Part shown: piece by piece, positions 35,781 to 48,689 of the stretch | Numbering within the stretch: the first letter of the stretch is position 1 | Layout of the letters: the number at the start of each line of letters is the position of its first letter | Assembly: GCF_003945595.2 (NCBI RefSeq) | Contig: NW_024104427.1 | Coordinates: forward strand, 248,001-312,000 | Reading direction: 5' to 3' | DNA: 64,000 bases | Source of the DNA: Pipra filicauda | Taxonomy: Eukaryota > Chordata > Aves > Passeriformes > Pipridae | Made by a program: the position numbers and the translations under genes | The notes under the pieces: model-generated | What the model was told of the DNA's origin: nothing | Database searches by the model: none | Seen by the model: the letters and a program-made list of their open reading frames with translations, nothing else

Positions 35781-36180
35781 TTTTATATGCTGTGAAGCAG
35801 GGGCCTTGAACAGTTTAATATTTACCACCATCAATCAGTCCTTTCTCCCCAGCTGAGAATACATTTGGACTCAGCTCACTAAAACTTCTCTTTTTGTCAA
35901 AACTAAAAAAAAAGCAAATCCAACAAACAGAAGATATTAAGTCCTGTTTCCTGAGACCTGTTACCTAGTAGCTACATTTTACTCTAAAATATATAACCTT
36001 TGTTAGCAGCACAAGTAATTCTGTGTAGGATCGTTTGTACAAAAGACATGATAAGTATTTCTGTATGTGATAGATCCTTAAATCATGAAAAAATAGCATG
36101 CACATCACTAGATTTTAACTGACACATTTAAAGTATTCTTAAAGGCAAATGTTTTGATTGTTTTTATTTAGTTTATCACC

Positions 36181-36312
36181 CTGCGATTAGCTCAGTTGGT
36201 TAGAGCTAATAACATCACGGTTGTGGGTTTGATCCCTATAAGGGCCATTCATTTTAAGAATTGGACTCAGTGATCCTCGTGGGTCCCTTCCAACTATGAA
36301 TATTCTGTGAAA
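36181..36312 (+). mobile_element. tRNA-Ile/CR1 chimeric SINE (TguSINE1-like)
   Basis: The first roughly 65 bases resemble tRNA-Ile(AAU): CGATTAGCTCAGTTGGTTAGAG contains a good A box, CTAATAAC matches the anticodon loop, and GTGGGTTTGATCCCTATAAGGGCCA matches the T arm and acceptor end. Compared with the tRNA, about 7 nt of the anticodon stem are missing and the B box has a C-to-T change, so it is not a functional tRNA. A short linker leads to GGACTCAGTGATCCTCGTGG, GTCCCTTCCAACTATGAATATTCTGTGA, a CR1 3' tail. RNA polymerase III transcription from the tRNA head and mobilisation by CR1 reverse transcriptase is the known logic of such SINEs. I recall TguSINE1 of passerine birds having this build. 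Confidence 0.88.
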
Positions 36313-39238
36313 TCTCTGTGTGTCTGTATGGCCACAAAAATTAAGGATCCAAAGCCTGAAAAAAAAGGAGGAAAATCATGCATGCAGACAAGAACAGTGT
36401 CTCTACAAAATCTAATCATATTCTCCAATGACATTTGTTACCTCACACAAGAGAAATGCCTCATTTTTTCCCAAATAACACACTGGGCTCCAAACAGGAA
36501 AAAGTTGCTTTATACAATGGGTCTGGGTGGCAAAAAGAAGCTGAATAATTTACAAGTATGACCAGTAACAAACAAAATACACCATGTGGCATACATCAGC
36601 CACATGGGGGTTTGTTGTACTGTGAAGTTTTTATTGCTGTGGGTTTCAGTTGTCTGCATGACACATGAAATGACAGAAAGACAGAAGCCCCATAGGCTCT
36701 GACCAGCAAGAGCCATTCAAACTTCATAGCCATGCTCAGAGCTGCAGACCAAGAACAAAAATGAACGTGTGGGAATAAGAGCATTTCTCAACATAAAAAA
36801 AAAAAAACAACAACAACCAAAAAAGCAAAATTTGGAAAGATTTCAAAAGTCTTACAATGGAAAGAGTTTATTCTATGTAACTGCTTAACTTTCCCATCGA
36901 GTTGTTATTGCTTACTTCAGTAGTCAGTTACATGCATAGAAGGGCCATTCCTGCTCTCCAGAGATCGCTGCCAAAATAGATGCGATGAGATAAATGGGGT
37001 GGAAAAAACTCATTTTACGGAGTTTTGAGACAGAGGGATAGACTGAAACCTAGATCAGAGAACTTATTAGTGTGACTGAATATCTTTCTAAAAATAGACT
37101 TTAAAGACTTGGCTGCTCTTGCACAGAAATCTGCTGTAAGGTTGGACTCCCCCAAGAGTCTCCATCCAGAAGAAGAAAGTGGAAGTCTCCCAGTGTTCCC
37201 TGCCTTTGCAGAGCAGGTCTGTTTTGGACATCCTTCCACATTTTGCAACAGCTTCAAGTCATCACCTCCTTGAAACCTACGAAATCTACTCGCTAAGCAA
37301 TCTGGGGGAGTACATACTCCTAATTGTTCCTAATTAGGGGGTTGCTGAGGAGGATCAAACCAAGAGGGAAACTCTGCTACCTCATATCTCCTACCTCCTG
37401 TTGTCCACAGCCTAGTTCCTGCTTGTGTGCTCTCATACCATCTAAAGAAGCATTAATTACTTGATAAGCAGTCTTTGTGCCTAAGATCAGTTAGATGGTT
37501 CCATACAAAGCTTTTCCTTTGTAACTCTCCCTAGCTCCTAAGAGAGCATCTCTCTTACCCTCTTCAGAGAACATCTTTTTTTAATTAACTTTTTTATTGG
37601 ACTGTTCAGAAACAAAAAAAAATCAGAATTACAGAGCTTCAAAAATACAATTAGCATAATGTAACAGTAACAACACTAATGGGGGTTGGCGTGCATTCAC
37701 CCAACTGGGCATGACTTCATAGAGCACAATAGCAGCTTCTTTCTGCAATACCAAAAAGACCCAACCCAGGCAACCATCGCCTTTCTGTTGCACAAGCTGA
37801 GAATTGCCTTCACCTCCTGGTCTCTGCTCCACACAGGGATGCTGTAGCTCTTGAAAATGAAAGACTGGCCTGCAAACAAAATGACACACCATCAAAGGAA
37901 AGTAGCAGAGAACAAACTTCTGACCTTGACAGAGAAGTAAATGCCTTTAAAATGCAGCCACTCCCTCTGGCTGTTTCAAAAGCTGATGAAGAATTGTGCC
38001 TAGAAACCAACCTACAAACCACAGAATGAGTGCAAATTTCATTTTATGTAGGCTGGTTACATCAGACATAGCTGCAGTGACATGTATTCATAAACATAGA
38101 AAACTTCTGACAAAAGGTAGAAATTGTCAGTCAAAGAGAACTGTAAACGATGCCATGTGCTCACTTGCAGACCTGCCTTAATGAAGTGAATGAATTTAAC
38201 CACAGAGACCAACAAGTTTTGTGTGGACAAGCTCCAACATTGTTGATTGGAAATTCTCTCAATATTAGTTTTCCAGAATTGTTTAGGGGCTTTTTTTGAT
38301 ATGGTGAGTGTTTTAAAACTACAGAAGCATCACATGTATTATGCTTCAACGCATGCTCTCTGTTTTTTTCAGGATTTTCTTGTGAGGGATTCCACTTCTG
38401 CAACAGATATTTCAGTATGTAGTAACAGAACTGTGGATTTTTACAGATGGTATTACAACACAAGCACATAGGCCCCTATTCAGAGCTTGTGTTTAGTTTG
38501 GAGTACTTGCACTTAACCAACATTTAACCATGTGGGTTGAAGACAGTTAGAGAGTTTCCTAACCCTTTCACGCAGGGGTATTCAACAGGAGATTAGATTT
38601 ATGCAAACTCTGTGCACATTTTTGTACAGATCTTATAGTCAGCAAACTTTCTAAACTGACCTATGCAATTTCCCCTGCTTAACTACATCCCGTTCTTTCA
38701 GATTTTTCCTGGGGCATCGGGAATATTGTTTATCCTGAATGAATCCACTAAATGCTTACCAGTGTGTCTTTGATGGGAATTTGTTTAACAAAGAAATATG
38801 TGTTTGTTTCTTGACTTCTCCTTACATACAGTACTATGTTTGTGCTTCCCTCACACAACCTGGTCCTGGTCACTTCCCTCCAACAACCCTCCAATCCAAC
38901 AGTGCTGTGTGATGATGGCAGCCTGACTAGTGCAGAGCACTAAAAGTTGTATTTATCCACCAGCTGCATCAGACAGGTGGAAAAATCATGGAATCTGAAA
39001 AAGGACTTTGATACAACAGGAATTTTGGTGCCTGGCGCCAAAACTCAGACATTCAAAAGTCTGTTAGCTCCATTTAACTGTTGGTGTACCTAATGTTTTA
39101 CTCTAGATTTGTCTCAGCATCAAGGTATCTACAGGCTGCATGATATGTTGGACTGCAAAGGTATTGTGTTGGCAAAGCATTCATTCCACTTGGAGAAAAT
39201 CCACCCTCTCAGGTCATCTCATGAGATTTGTCTTAGAC
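36313..39238. other. Noncoding interval, no gene supported
   Basis: The interval contains A-rich stretches including a poly-A/(CAA)n run at 36795-36817 and T/A runs near 37580-37620. No coding or RNA gene is recognisable. Confidence 0.5.
36795..36817 (+). repeat. Poly-A followed by (CAA)n
   Basis: Thirteen A are followed by three CAA units. No retrotransposon body is recognisable upstream. Confidence 0.85.
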
Positions 39239-39592
39239 TCATAGAATCATAAAGGTTGGAAAAGACCTCCAAGATCACTGAGTCCAACGTTTGACCAAAC
39301 ACCACCACATCAAATAATCCGTAGCATTAAGTACCATGTCGAGTCATTTCTTGAACACTTCTAGGGATGGTGACTCCACCCCTTCCTAAGGTAGGCTGTT
39401 CCAATGCTTAACAACCCTTTCAGTGAAGAGATTCTTCCTGATGTCCAACCTGAACCTCCTCTGGTGAAGCTTGAGGCTATTTCCTCTTGTCCTCTCACTC
39501 ACCCCTGCCTTGCTACAACCTCCTTTCAGGTAGTTGTAGAAAGGGATAAGGTCTCCCCTGAGCCCCCTTTCCTCCAGACTAAACAATCCCAT
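39239..39592 (-). mobile_element. CR1 LINE 3' fragment, longest copy in the window
   Basis: Reading the minus strand, the segment starts inside ORF2 (AGACTGAAC-type region) and runs through the ORF2 end and 3' UTR to the terminal GGTTGG...ATGATTCTATGAG. The plus strand shows ATAGAATCATAAAGGTTGG, CAAGATCACTGAGTCCAACG, CACCACCACATCAAAT, and GTTCCAATGCTTAACAACCC in order. It is 5'-truncated at about 39590, as most CR1 copies are. No target-site duplication is obvious, which is usual for CR1. Confidence 0.97.
39344..39592 (-). pseudogene. CR1 ORF2 C-terminal remnant with two in-frame stops
   Basis: The minus-strand frame opens with [15 protein letters not shown] and continues through [18 protein letters not shown] and [20 protein letters not shown], the hallmark end of avian CR1 ORF2. 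A TAG stop at 39386-39388 interrupts it after HWNSLP. The same frame goes on with EGVESPSLEVFKK and then a TGA at 39344-39346, where the family usually has an arginine codon; the TGA is the expected product of CGA decay at a CpG. It encodes no reverse transcriptase core and is nonfunctional. Confidence 0.92.
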
Positions 39593-41924
39593 TTAACATT
39601 GGAAAAGGCAAACTCTGCTCTGGGTCTCTCCCTAGCCTGGGTTAACATTTTGGGACACTGGCATCTGCCACAAAATTTTGGTTGTCACTAATCTCTCTTT
39701 AAAGTGAGACCAACTAGATTATTGGGAACTCCAAAATAAATTCCAGGAGGACCAGGCTCAGGATTACAGTCCTCAGTCCTTGCAGGGTCACAAACTCCTC
39801 CTGGAGAAAATAAGTATCACAAGAACTATTACAGAAAATAGCATAAAACTTTGCCTGACACTTCCCTGTTTTCTTTATGACAAAGGTCAGACTGCTGTTC
39901 AACCTGCTGGAATTGCTGAGCTGCTAACTTTTGATGCCTTTCACATGTTTTGGCTGTGTGGCTTTCACTGGCTCATCTTTTGAGGTTCTCTCAGTGTTGC
40001 ACCCACAATAACTGATTTTGAGATTGAGCAAGGGTGCATTGTGAAAGCTGCTCTGAAGCAGGATACACGCTCACCGTGCTAAAGTGAAAAAGTGCAGGGG
40101 TTGGAAGTTGCAAACAGAGCTGTGTATACAAAATTCATTTTCTGGCTACTCCCTTGAACTGAGAACAGCTAATCTTAACAAAACAAAAGCAGACAGGCAA
40201 GAGACATGGTCCAGAAAGGCACAGTCAACCTGACTTATCAAACAATCATGTTTACCTTTTGACACTGTTTTATTCCATTAACAATTACTGATCTAAGACA
40301 GTTCTGCTAGGGTATTGGAAATCTTTACAGCTCCAGGGGGAAAAGTGTATTCTCTTAACAGTTCTGTTAGCTCAACTATTTATTCTTTATTTATATTGGC
40401 TTTGATGTGAGAGAAGAAAGTGAAAAAGAATGTAGAAAGTGGGCAGTTTCATAATACAAGTATATTTATCAAGTGAAGGAGGCTTAGGAGACAAGGAAAA
40501 ACTGTAATGTGAAGCACTGCAAAAACACAATTAGGAACATAAGCAAGAAATTATGCACAGTCTAACCTGATTTCAACCTTTGCTTGCCTGGTATGAAGAT
40601 AGTTTTTTAATGGCATTTCCAAAGAAATAAATACCTGCTTTTGTGATCTGAAACTCAACCAGGAAACTGCACCAGCAATTGGCATCACTCTACAAGGAGA
40701 AAGTCGTAGTGTGCAGAAGACATGATGGCTCAACACTTTTCAAATTGCTGAAAGGTGCCTGAGATCAGCAGAGTCTCCCAAAGGGTGTTGGGATTAAATT
40801 TATCTGAGGAGGAAAGAGAAGGGGAGGAGCAAGGATGAAAATATTTTGAGGATACTTCTATGGTCCAATCACCAGTACACGGATTCAATGCCATCATTAG
40901 TGCCCTACAGAAATTGTGGGCTCAGAGAAAAGTTGGTATCTCTGCCCCATTCTCATCTCAGAGCCATGATGTCTGAGTATATATCGCTTTTACATCAGTC
41001 TTAGATTTATTTCTACTTGGTGTGCTAAAGCAGCCCAGCTGGCCTCTCTTTAAGGAGGGGAAGGGTGACACACATCCAAAGGTTTCTCTACACACCGAAG
41101 TTGCACAGTGACAAACCTCCCTGTGAGCACACTCCCCTTCTGACTCAAACAACAGTTCTTTTTTTCCAGTTTGTCTCAAGCCAAGATGAAAAAAGCTCTG
41201 TTGCATGGAAACAAGCACTTGTGGATACCTGTTTGACACCAGCAATGGCACAGTGAAGCTGTTGGGGAGAGGCAAAACCCAGGTGCCCCTGAGAGGGAAG
41301 GAGGAGGACATGCAGTCTATGTCTTCCAGTTCCTCTGAGGCTCCTCTCTGGACCCTTCTAGCCTCTTTCTCATTGCTCTGCACAGATGTGGAAACTCTTG
41401 CACACAGCATCGAGGGACCTGGATCTTCCTAGATAACAAAGCTTGCTTGATTTCCCCTCTAATAGGAAATATATGTCATCCTAAGGATTTGGCTTGGGTT
41501 GGACTCAGTCTGGCTTTTCCGCTTTTTTCTCAGAAAAATTCTCCTTGTCTATATGTGTACAGAGTTGCAGATGGTCATGCACAAGCTTTGCATACTTGGA
41601 AAAGAAATAATGGGATGCATCTATGATGGTAAAAGGTTTTAATGCTTGTAAAGCTCCTCATTTTTGTAAATAGGAAGCAGAGGATAAAAGAAGCCCTCAG
41701 TAGTTTCCTGTCCAGACTCCAGCTTCTTTCCAGAGAAAAGATGTAGTTATGAGAAAAGGATGGAAAGGTCTTGCTTGAGTAATTTCTTGGATATACCTGA
41801 TTTGGGGTAATTCCTAGGATTCCCTCAAATGATCCTTCTCTTTCTCTGGTTCCTGTAAGGGATTACAAACTGGGACCTGCGACATCCCACCTGGAATGGG
41901 GAGGGGGGCAGTGTGATGGGTTGT
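39593..41924. other. Noncoding interval, nothing recognised
   Basis: No exon, RNA gene or repeat is supported. A 150-codon minus-strand frame (40958-41410) has no recognisable domain and is opposed by frames on the other strand. Confidence 0.5.
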
Positions 41925-42005
41925 GCACAGTCCTGTCTTCAGACACTGCTACTTGCTGGCTGAGCAAGGAGATTGCCCATAGCTATAAAATGGATGAAAT
42001 AAGGA
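41925..42005 (+). repeat. MIR/CORE-SINE-like ancient SINE trace
   Basis: GTCCTGTCTTCAGACACTGCTACTTGCTGGCTGAGCAAGG, then TATAAAATGGATGAAATAAGGA, resembles the MIR series 'cctggctctgccacttactagctg...ggcaag...tgtaaaatggggataata'. The middle part is diverged or deleted. Confidence 0.45.
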
Positions 42006-45000
42006 CCAAGTTTTCCGCACACAACCTCAGATGAGCCACCTGGAGACATTAATCAGGCAGGAATTTGTATGCACAAATTGGGCAAGTGTGCATTCTGCCA
42101 TCTGATTGGACTATCCCAAGGTATGTATTGTGCTTGCACATGAGAAAATTGATGTTTTCACCGTTTCAGAGGTTGGTTTGAAAAAAAAATCTATCTTTTT
42201 TGATATCTAGCAGAAAATCTTCTAATTTAAAGAGTTACTGAGAAAGATTGCAACAGAATATCTCCCAGCTGACCCAGCCTAACCGAGAGGAGAATCCAAG
42301 TTACTCTTTCCCCCCTGTTCTTTTTTCTTTTTCATGAGAGACTCTTCTCAGGCAGTGGGATATCAGATATCCTACGTGGCAGACAAAGAATTCTGTTTCA
42401 CCTCTTAGTTTCTCATCCAGTTGTTTTCAATGGGGGAGTTTGTTTTTCCTATATGATTGGAATAATTATCCTGAAGAGGCAAAGGACTGGGACAGATGTT
42501 CTCCCTAACTAATAATAAAAAGTGCCCTTCAACTTTTTGCTGGCTGTGAAGTCCACTAGTTCCCATGATATCCCACAGTGGGATGCAGGTAGTGAATATT
42601 TTAGGAAGTGGAGTGTTGTTGCTGGTATCACTTCTTATTTCAGGACAGGACAAGGCAGAGCCTGCAGAGTTAAATTAAACTGTATGTTCACTCTCTCCAA
42701 GGAGAACAATTTTTTAAAAAGCTCCTAATTGTTTCAGGTTACCTACCCTTTACAAGGCAGAATTATTATAGTTATGATATTTTACCATGAAATGGTGCTG
42801 CCAGCTGTCAACAGCTCAGGGAACAGTTAATTATATTTTTGTACAGCTGTTCATAAGAATGTAAAAAGCTGCTGTTCTCCTCCTAAAAAAAAAAAAAAAG
42901 CAAATTTTTGGCATCAGTTCTTTGGGGAGAATAGTTAACAAGTGTCCAAAATACTTGTAACTGGAAAGCCAATTCCTCTTCTTCCTTTTGTGAAGTAAAA
43001 ATGCATTTCCTCTGGTGTAAAGGGAATCAGCTTACTATTATGGAGTTGAGCCGGGAATGCTTGTGTTTGAAATTCAAGAATACTCTCCACTCCTAGAAAT
43101 GCCACTTCAAATCCAGGGATGATTTCTGTACAGCCATACCAAGGAAAAGTCAGAGGATCTGCAGATTGTACCCCAGCAACGCATTCATGTGGATGAACCT
43201 GCAGTGACTTCACATGTATCAGGTCCTTAGTTGTCTATGTCCTGCTAAATCCAGGTTTTTCCTTTCTGATGGATGGTAAATGCCTCAGTTTCCTACTGTA
43301 CATATCCCTAGATATAACAGCAATTTGGGATTTGCATTTCTGGCAATACCTGAAGGATCTAGCCCCATTTTGCCAAATCCTGCAAGACATGAACAGTGCT
43401 GGGGATTTTATGGTGTAGGTAGACAAGCCAGACAGAGTGTGGGGAACTTATTTAACTTGTTTATCCCTGCTGGGGATTTCTGCTGCATGGGCAACACAGT
43501 GGGTGCTTCCCAACTCTGACATTTAAACCACTACAAGCCCTACAGAGGGTCTATCCCAAGGAATCCTACCTACTCTGGCTTGGCTGCTCAAGGTCTAGCA
43601 AGCTTGAATGCAAAAAATCTCTAATTGGTTAGTGCTGACTTGCTCCAAAAGCTCCTCTCTGAGTATTCTAAATTCACCCAAGACATTTTTTCCTTTTATA
43701 GTGCTGTGGTTTGTTATAGCTGTGCATTGAAACACCTTCAGGAGACTAAAAAAAAGTTCTGAAATTCAGAAAGGTAATTTACTTTTGAGATGGACATTGG
43801 AAGGTTTTTAATAATTTTTGAAGATCTTTAAAACATTAAACCATTAATTGAAAAAAACCCAATAGCAGCTAGAGAATCAAAAGGACATCCCTTATGGAAG
43901 GACTAGGCAGGGAGATGTTAAAAAAATAAATAAGCAGTTTTGTAAAATAAAATCTGGGCCATGGAATCCCAACAAAATGCTTTGAAATGAAAATATATTA
44001 AAATATCTTGTAGTTTTTGCAGTTTTAAATAGCTCACTACCGTGTAAGCAATTTTGAGCATTTTTTCTGTCTTCTTCCTTCCTATTGATAGTCTGTCATC
44101 TTTCCAAAGCTGAAAAACTTTGGAAAATATGGATAACTGGCAGAAAAATATAAAGAAACATTGTTTATTGCCCTGCATAAATTTTTGTCAGAAATGGGAC
44201 ATATGAAAACTCCCAATTAAAATATATCTTTGACAAAAAAATGAAGGAAAGTGAATTCCAAGCAATTTGTCTGCCTTAAGTGAAGAGACACCAGCTGAGT
44301 CATTTAGACAAGAACGTGCCAAGATTTACAAACAGGCTCCTGTCCCAGCAAGAGCACCCAAACTGCTCAAGCACTCAGTTTCCAGTTCTCTACCTAAATG
44401 TGAATAATTGTTTGGGGTTTTTTTTCCTGTGAGAAAATGTTACTGAAGCTCCATCTTTCTGGAGAAGTTTTTCCTGATGAAAGGTTGGTGGGTCTGTTAG
44501 ATTGTGCCTTTGTTTGGCTGAGCAAGGTACCGGTCACTTCTGTCTCTATTATCGAGAAATAGCTTGATTTAAAAAGCTGGGGTGTACTCACAGCATGATC
44601 TGACAGCTCTCTGCTCTTTATAGCAAACTCCCCCAAAACCAGAGGACATATTTATTCTGAAAACACTATCTGCAATGCATAATCTGTTGCCAGGATCTGC
44701 CTGCTCAGCTAAATACCCATGATCACAATCTTCCATTGAGAGATTTTGGAGAAGACCCATGAGGATCCAGGCTCAGAAGGCTATTTCACATATAAGAAAC
44801 TCCCTGATTGAAATAAAACTGGAGTGTGTTGGAAAATAATCTTGTGTCAAAGTATTAGTAGGTTTCAAACCAAAAAGGATCTGACCATGCTGCTGTTCTC
44901 TGTAAACACGTCGGTGTCCATCATGCTCTTCCTTAAGCAGTTACTTCCATGGCAAACTGACCTTGCAGGTGCTCATAGCATCTGGGATTGTCAGCCCCTT

Positions 45001-46310
45001 TATCAAGTTGGAAACAGAGCACTGAAATGGATAAGGCAAGATCCACATCTTGCAGTCTTCCCTAGAAATACGACCTTTGTGTGCTGTGGGCTTTGGAGCA
45101 GCGTTGGTGCTAACTGAACGTGAAGAGAGACCTTTCCAGTAGCCTGATGGCTCCTACAAGATCCACTAGAACAAAGCTCATGCTGAGATTTGTTAAACAG
45201 TTGGTGACAGCAAATGGCTGCAAGGGAGGATGGCAACAGCACTGGAAAATGCAGCCCAGAGACATGAGTAAGCGCGCTTGGCAAGATGCAGTGCGCTGCT
45301 CTATACCTCAAGAGAGGAATCAGAAACTGTTGCTAGTGACTCCTCTGCCCAATAACCTTGCATGTAATAAGATGCACAAACACATTGGCTAAAATCTGTT
45401 CCCTTGACAGCTTGTTTGAAAAGCTAAAATATAATAATAATTAAAAAAAAGACAAAACCCTGAGCATCTCTTTTGCAGATAACTCTAGACCAGAGCTGAG
45501 TTATCCAAGTAATGATCCAATGTCCTGCTCTCTACCGTACTTCAACATTTTCAGAATATAAAGCAGCAGGGATGGGAGAAATTGAGCTAGCAACGTGAAA
45601 ATGGAAAATAAGGCAGAAAATTGCAATTTAACTTCATCAGTGCAATTGTGTGGAATTGAAACGTCATTTTAGCAGCCCCAAGACATGTTAACAGCCCTAG
45701 AGAGTCCAGACATAAAAGCAAGATATTTTCCAAACTTCAAATGTATCCAAAATTTCCTAGCAGGAGGGAATTGTTTTAGCATGTAGCTTTCTAATTAGAT
45801 GTTGGAAAAACTTAGTGGTGGAGTAGATCTTGCCCTAATTTACACTGAAGCAACTGCATTTTTAAGCACAAAAATAACTCTGGGTGGAGATGGCCTTACC
45901 AAAGGACAGAATTTAGCCCAGCATCTTTAAAGTTCATGCACCTACATGGTCGGAAACTCTCTTGCCCTGAATGGGAAATGGATAAATCACAGAACTGGAG
46001 TCAATTAATGTTAATTTAGTTCAGTCTTTCTTGCAATAAATGGATGTAAATGAGGCATCCCCAGTGGAGACAGATTTACAGCAGGGAAAACAGCTATAAA
46101 AGTAAGAACAACAGGAAAACGAAGCTGGTCTCTGATAAGAAGGTGTGAGCTAATTATGAGCTTCCAGCTAGTGCATGAAAGTAACACATTTAACCCCAAC
46201 AAATAGTAAATGTCTAATCTGGCAATTTATGGTGATTGACAGGTGAGAGTTGCTGTGGGAAGAAGCAAAGAGGGGTGATGTAACAGCTCTTTGCATCAGT
46301 CTGTAGTCCA
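42006..46310. other. Noncoding interval, no gene supported
   Basis: Poly-A of 15 lies at 42885-42899. GCCTCAGTTTCCTACTGTA near 43281 recalls a MIR end but the match is too short to call. AT-rich DNA occurs near 43790-44240. A 10-bp palindrome AAGCGCGCTT lies at 45270-45279. No exon is supported. Confidence 0.5.
42885..42899 (+). repeat. Poly-A tract (15 A)
   Basis: This is an uninterrupted A run without a recognisable retrocopy body. Confidence 0.9.
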
Positions 46311-46365
46311 CTGTGTGTTACACAGGGCAAGGTTCTGACACCTTGCATAGCTCAAGCTATGCAAG
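46311..46365. other. Three consecutive dyad symmetries
   Basis: Within 55 bases there are three inverted repeats: CTGTG/CACAG (46311-46315 and 46321-46325), CAAGGT/ACCTTG (46328-46333 and 46340-46345), and a perfect 11-bp pair CTTGCATAGCT/AGCTATGCAAG (46342-46352 and 46355-46365) with a 2-nt spacer. The second and third overlap, so they would be alternative structures. The third could form a cruciform or be a palindromic protein-binding site. Its 2-nt loop is too tight for a normal RNA hairpin unless the inner pairs open. Confidence 0.7.
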
Positions 46366-48689
46366 CTGATGTAATTTAATCCTGTTTCTTATCAAACTTT
46401 CCCTAGTGGCTCCTTCTCTCCCATCACAAGGTTTCTTTACCTCTTGTGAGCCCATTGAAGGATCCTCCTAATCTCCCTCATTTTCCAGGTTCGGGTTTTG
46501 CTGAGCCTTCTTGGGCTTGCTGTGGAGACACAATTCAGATGGGATGTAGGAGAGGAAATTAGAAAAGAAATCATATAGCTACTGCAAATCACATGGCCTG
46601 GGGTGTTGTCTCCTCTGTTTCTCTGAGAAATCTTGGTTTTGCAGCTTGCATTGGCTTTCAATAGGAAGGTGAATGTCATTAGTGGCATTCAGTCCAAGGG
46701 AGTATTTTTCACTCTTCAGGGACACCAACACAGCTGGTAGAACAGAAGAGCCAAAAAAGGTCCATGTGCCCCTGTAGCCACATGGGACAGTCATAAGGAG
46801 AAAGTACTGATGTCTCCTTTCTCTCCCAGGTTCTGGTATTCTGCTTAGCCTGGTATGACATTTTCTTGCTTCTTATAAGCCCCTAATTGTCACTTACTCA
46901 GACCTGGGCGCATTGGTTGTTCCCCCAAACCGCAATCCCTTTTTGTCCTTACCACTTAGGTTACATGGGAATGGCCTCTCAATCTGTCTGTGCTTGGCAA
47001 ATAATCACTGACAGGCATGTATTAATTGCACAGGGAGAAGATGGTAAGCCTGCCCAGCTCTGACCCTCTGTAAACAGTTAAACTTGTTTGTGGTAGAGTC
47101 TGAAGCAGCTGAGGCAGGTCCATTGCTAGTCTTGCAGTAAGAGTGACAAGGACAAAGCGAGGTTGACTTTCTGCAAAGGAGAACACCAACATTTCAACAG
47201 CCACTGAGGAGATGTGTTTCCTACAGAGGTTTCAGTCTTTCTAGAAACTGTGTGAGTACACAAGGTCAGTCTGGGTTGATCTCTGTTCTTGCCTCAAGGC
47301 CCAAGCATGGTGGGAACAGATTTTGTGACCAAGCAGGGTCAAAGCTGGGACAGGATTGTAAGAAGCTGTGAGTAAGGATGGTGCCCAGGGCTAGCATGAC
47401 ACTAAGTGAGATTCAGAAGGGTCTGTAGATAATGCACTAAACCATCTGGCATTGCCTTCTCCTCCAGATGGCTGTACCCACAGTATAGAGAGCTGGTGTA
47501 CCAGATACACTGGGAGATGAGGAAGGAAAAGGCCATCCCAGAGGAAAACAGGACAGTGACTGGAGGAGAGCAACCAGGTACCCTGGACACCAGAGTAGAT
47601 ATGCCCCTGCAGCAGGTGCTGACCCTTCAACTGTGTGTGCTTGAAAATTGCCTTCCAAACTCGGAGGTACTCGGAGCACAAGGGCCAGGAATTGGCTCAG
47701 GTAAGATCACATGGTGTTCATAGCAGAAAGAAATGGGCACATTTGGGTTGCATTGACTGGGATACAAACTGAGCAGTAACACAGCACACAGCACCTGTGT
47801 GTGTAGCAAAGGCTGTGGATAAGACCCAGAAGACATCAGGACGGAGAGTTTACAGCAAGTGTGGAGGTGTCTGACTCTTCCATCTTCAGCCTATTAGTAG
47901 GCTTTAGTCTAGGCAAGACATGTCATTTCTTCATGATGACGTTTTGTTGTTTTGGTTATTACACTTTTTGTTGTTTTCTCTGGTTTTGTTCAGGTTTGGG
48001 TGCCTGTTGTTGCAATAGGATGCCAAACAGGTGCCCCTGACCCAGGAGTCCCTGTGGACAGGCGAGAACTTCTGAGGGAATTTGCACTGTCTCCATTGGC
48101 AGCTGGCAAACTGAGGACACTCCAAAGAGCTTCCCAAAATTTTCTACAGCTCCACTTCACTGCAGGCACATGGGATCTGCAGACCAGTGCCATACGGTCT
48201 GGAGAAAGTACAGAGCAGTGTTTAAAGCTGCATCCTACCACCACTTGTCACCTCTCGCCCTGTGTGGGACAGGACTAATTTTGTGAACAGCAGGCATCGA
48301 TGGTGACAGTCTGTGGGACTGGCTCAAGCCCAACAGGCAGTGCAAATGCATGTTTGGCTCCACAGCTTTGTTACACATCAGTGAACAGGCCTTCTGAGCC
48401 TGTAAAAGCAGCCACCATTCCTTGTGTACATTGATGCAGGTCCCTCTTGTGCTGCCACTGGAAGTCTCAGCAGAGACTGGGGAGTTTATTAAAAAAGGTG
48501 AGTAATTATGCAGAGCAGTTCACATATCCAACACACCATGTGTGCACAGACTGTGACCTTCCTGAAGGTTTCTCCTGCACACCCTTCAGCAAGTTTGCTA
48601 TGAACATAACAGGTAACCAGAGACCTGCACCGGGGAGCACTTGCTGATTGCAGCGAGAGCTGCTAAACAGCTCTCTGACAATGAGCATT
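46366..48689. other. Noncoding interval, nothing recognised
   Basis: Short overlapping frames near 47390-47840 and 47930-48280 on both strands lack domains. A T/G-rich stretch lies near 47940-47995. No repeat family or RNA gene was identified. Confidence 0.5.

Noticed and set aside
36181..36256. Functional tRNA-Ile gene
   Set aside because: The anticodon stem lacks about 7 nt, the B box is altered, and a CR1 tail follows, so it is a SINE head.
43255..43320. MIR trace (GCCTCAGTTTCCTACTGTA)
   Set aside because: Only about 20 bases resemble the consensus, with no supporting flanks.
45790..45930. Old dispersed repeat (taatttacactg ... cagaatttagccc)
   Set aside because: The wording recalls an ancient amniote repeat, but the match is too short and diverged to name or bound.
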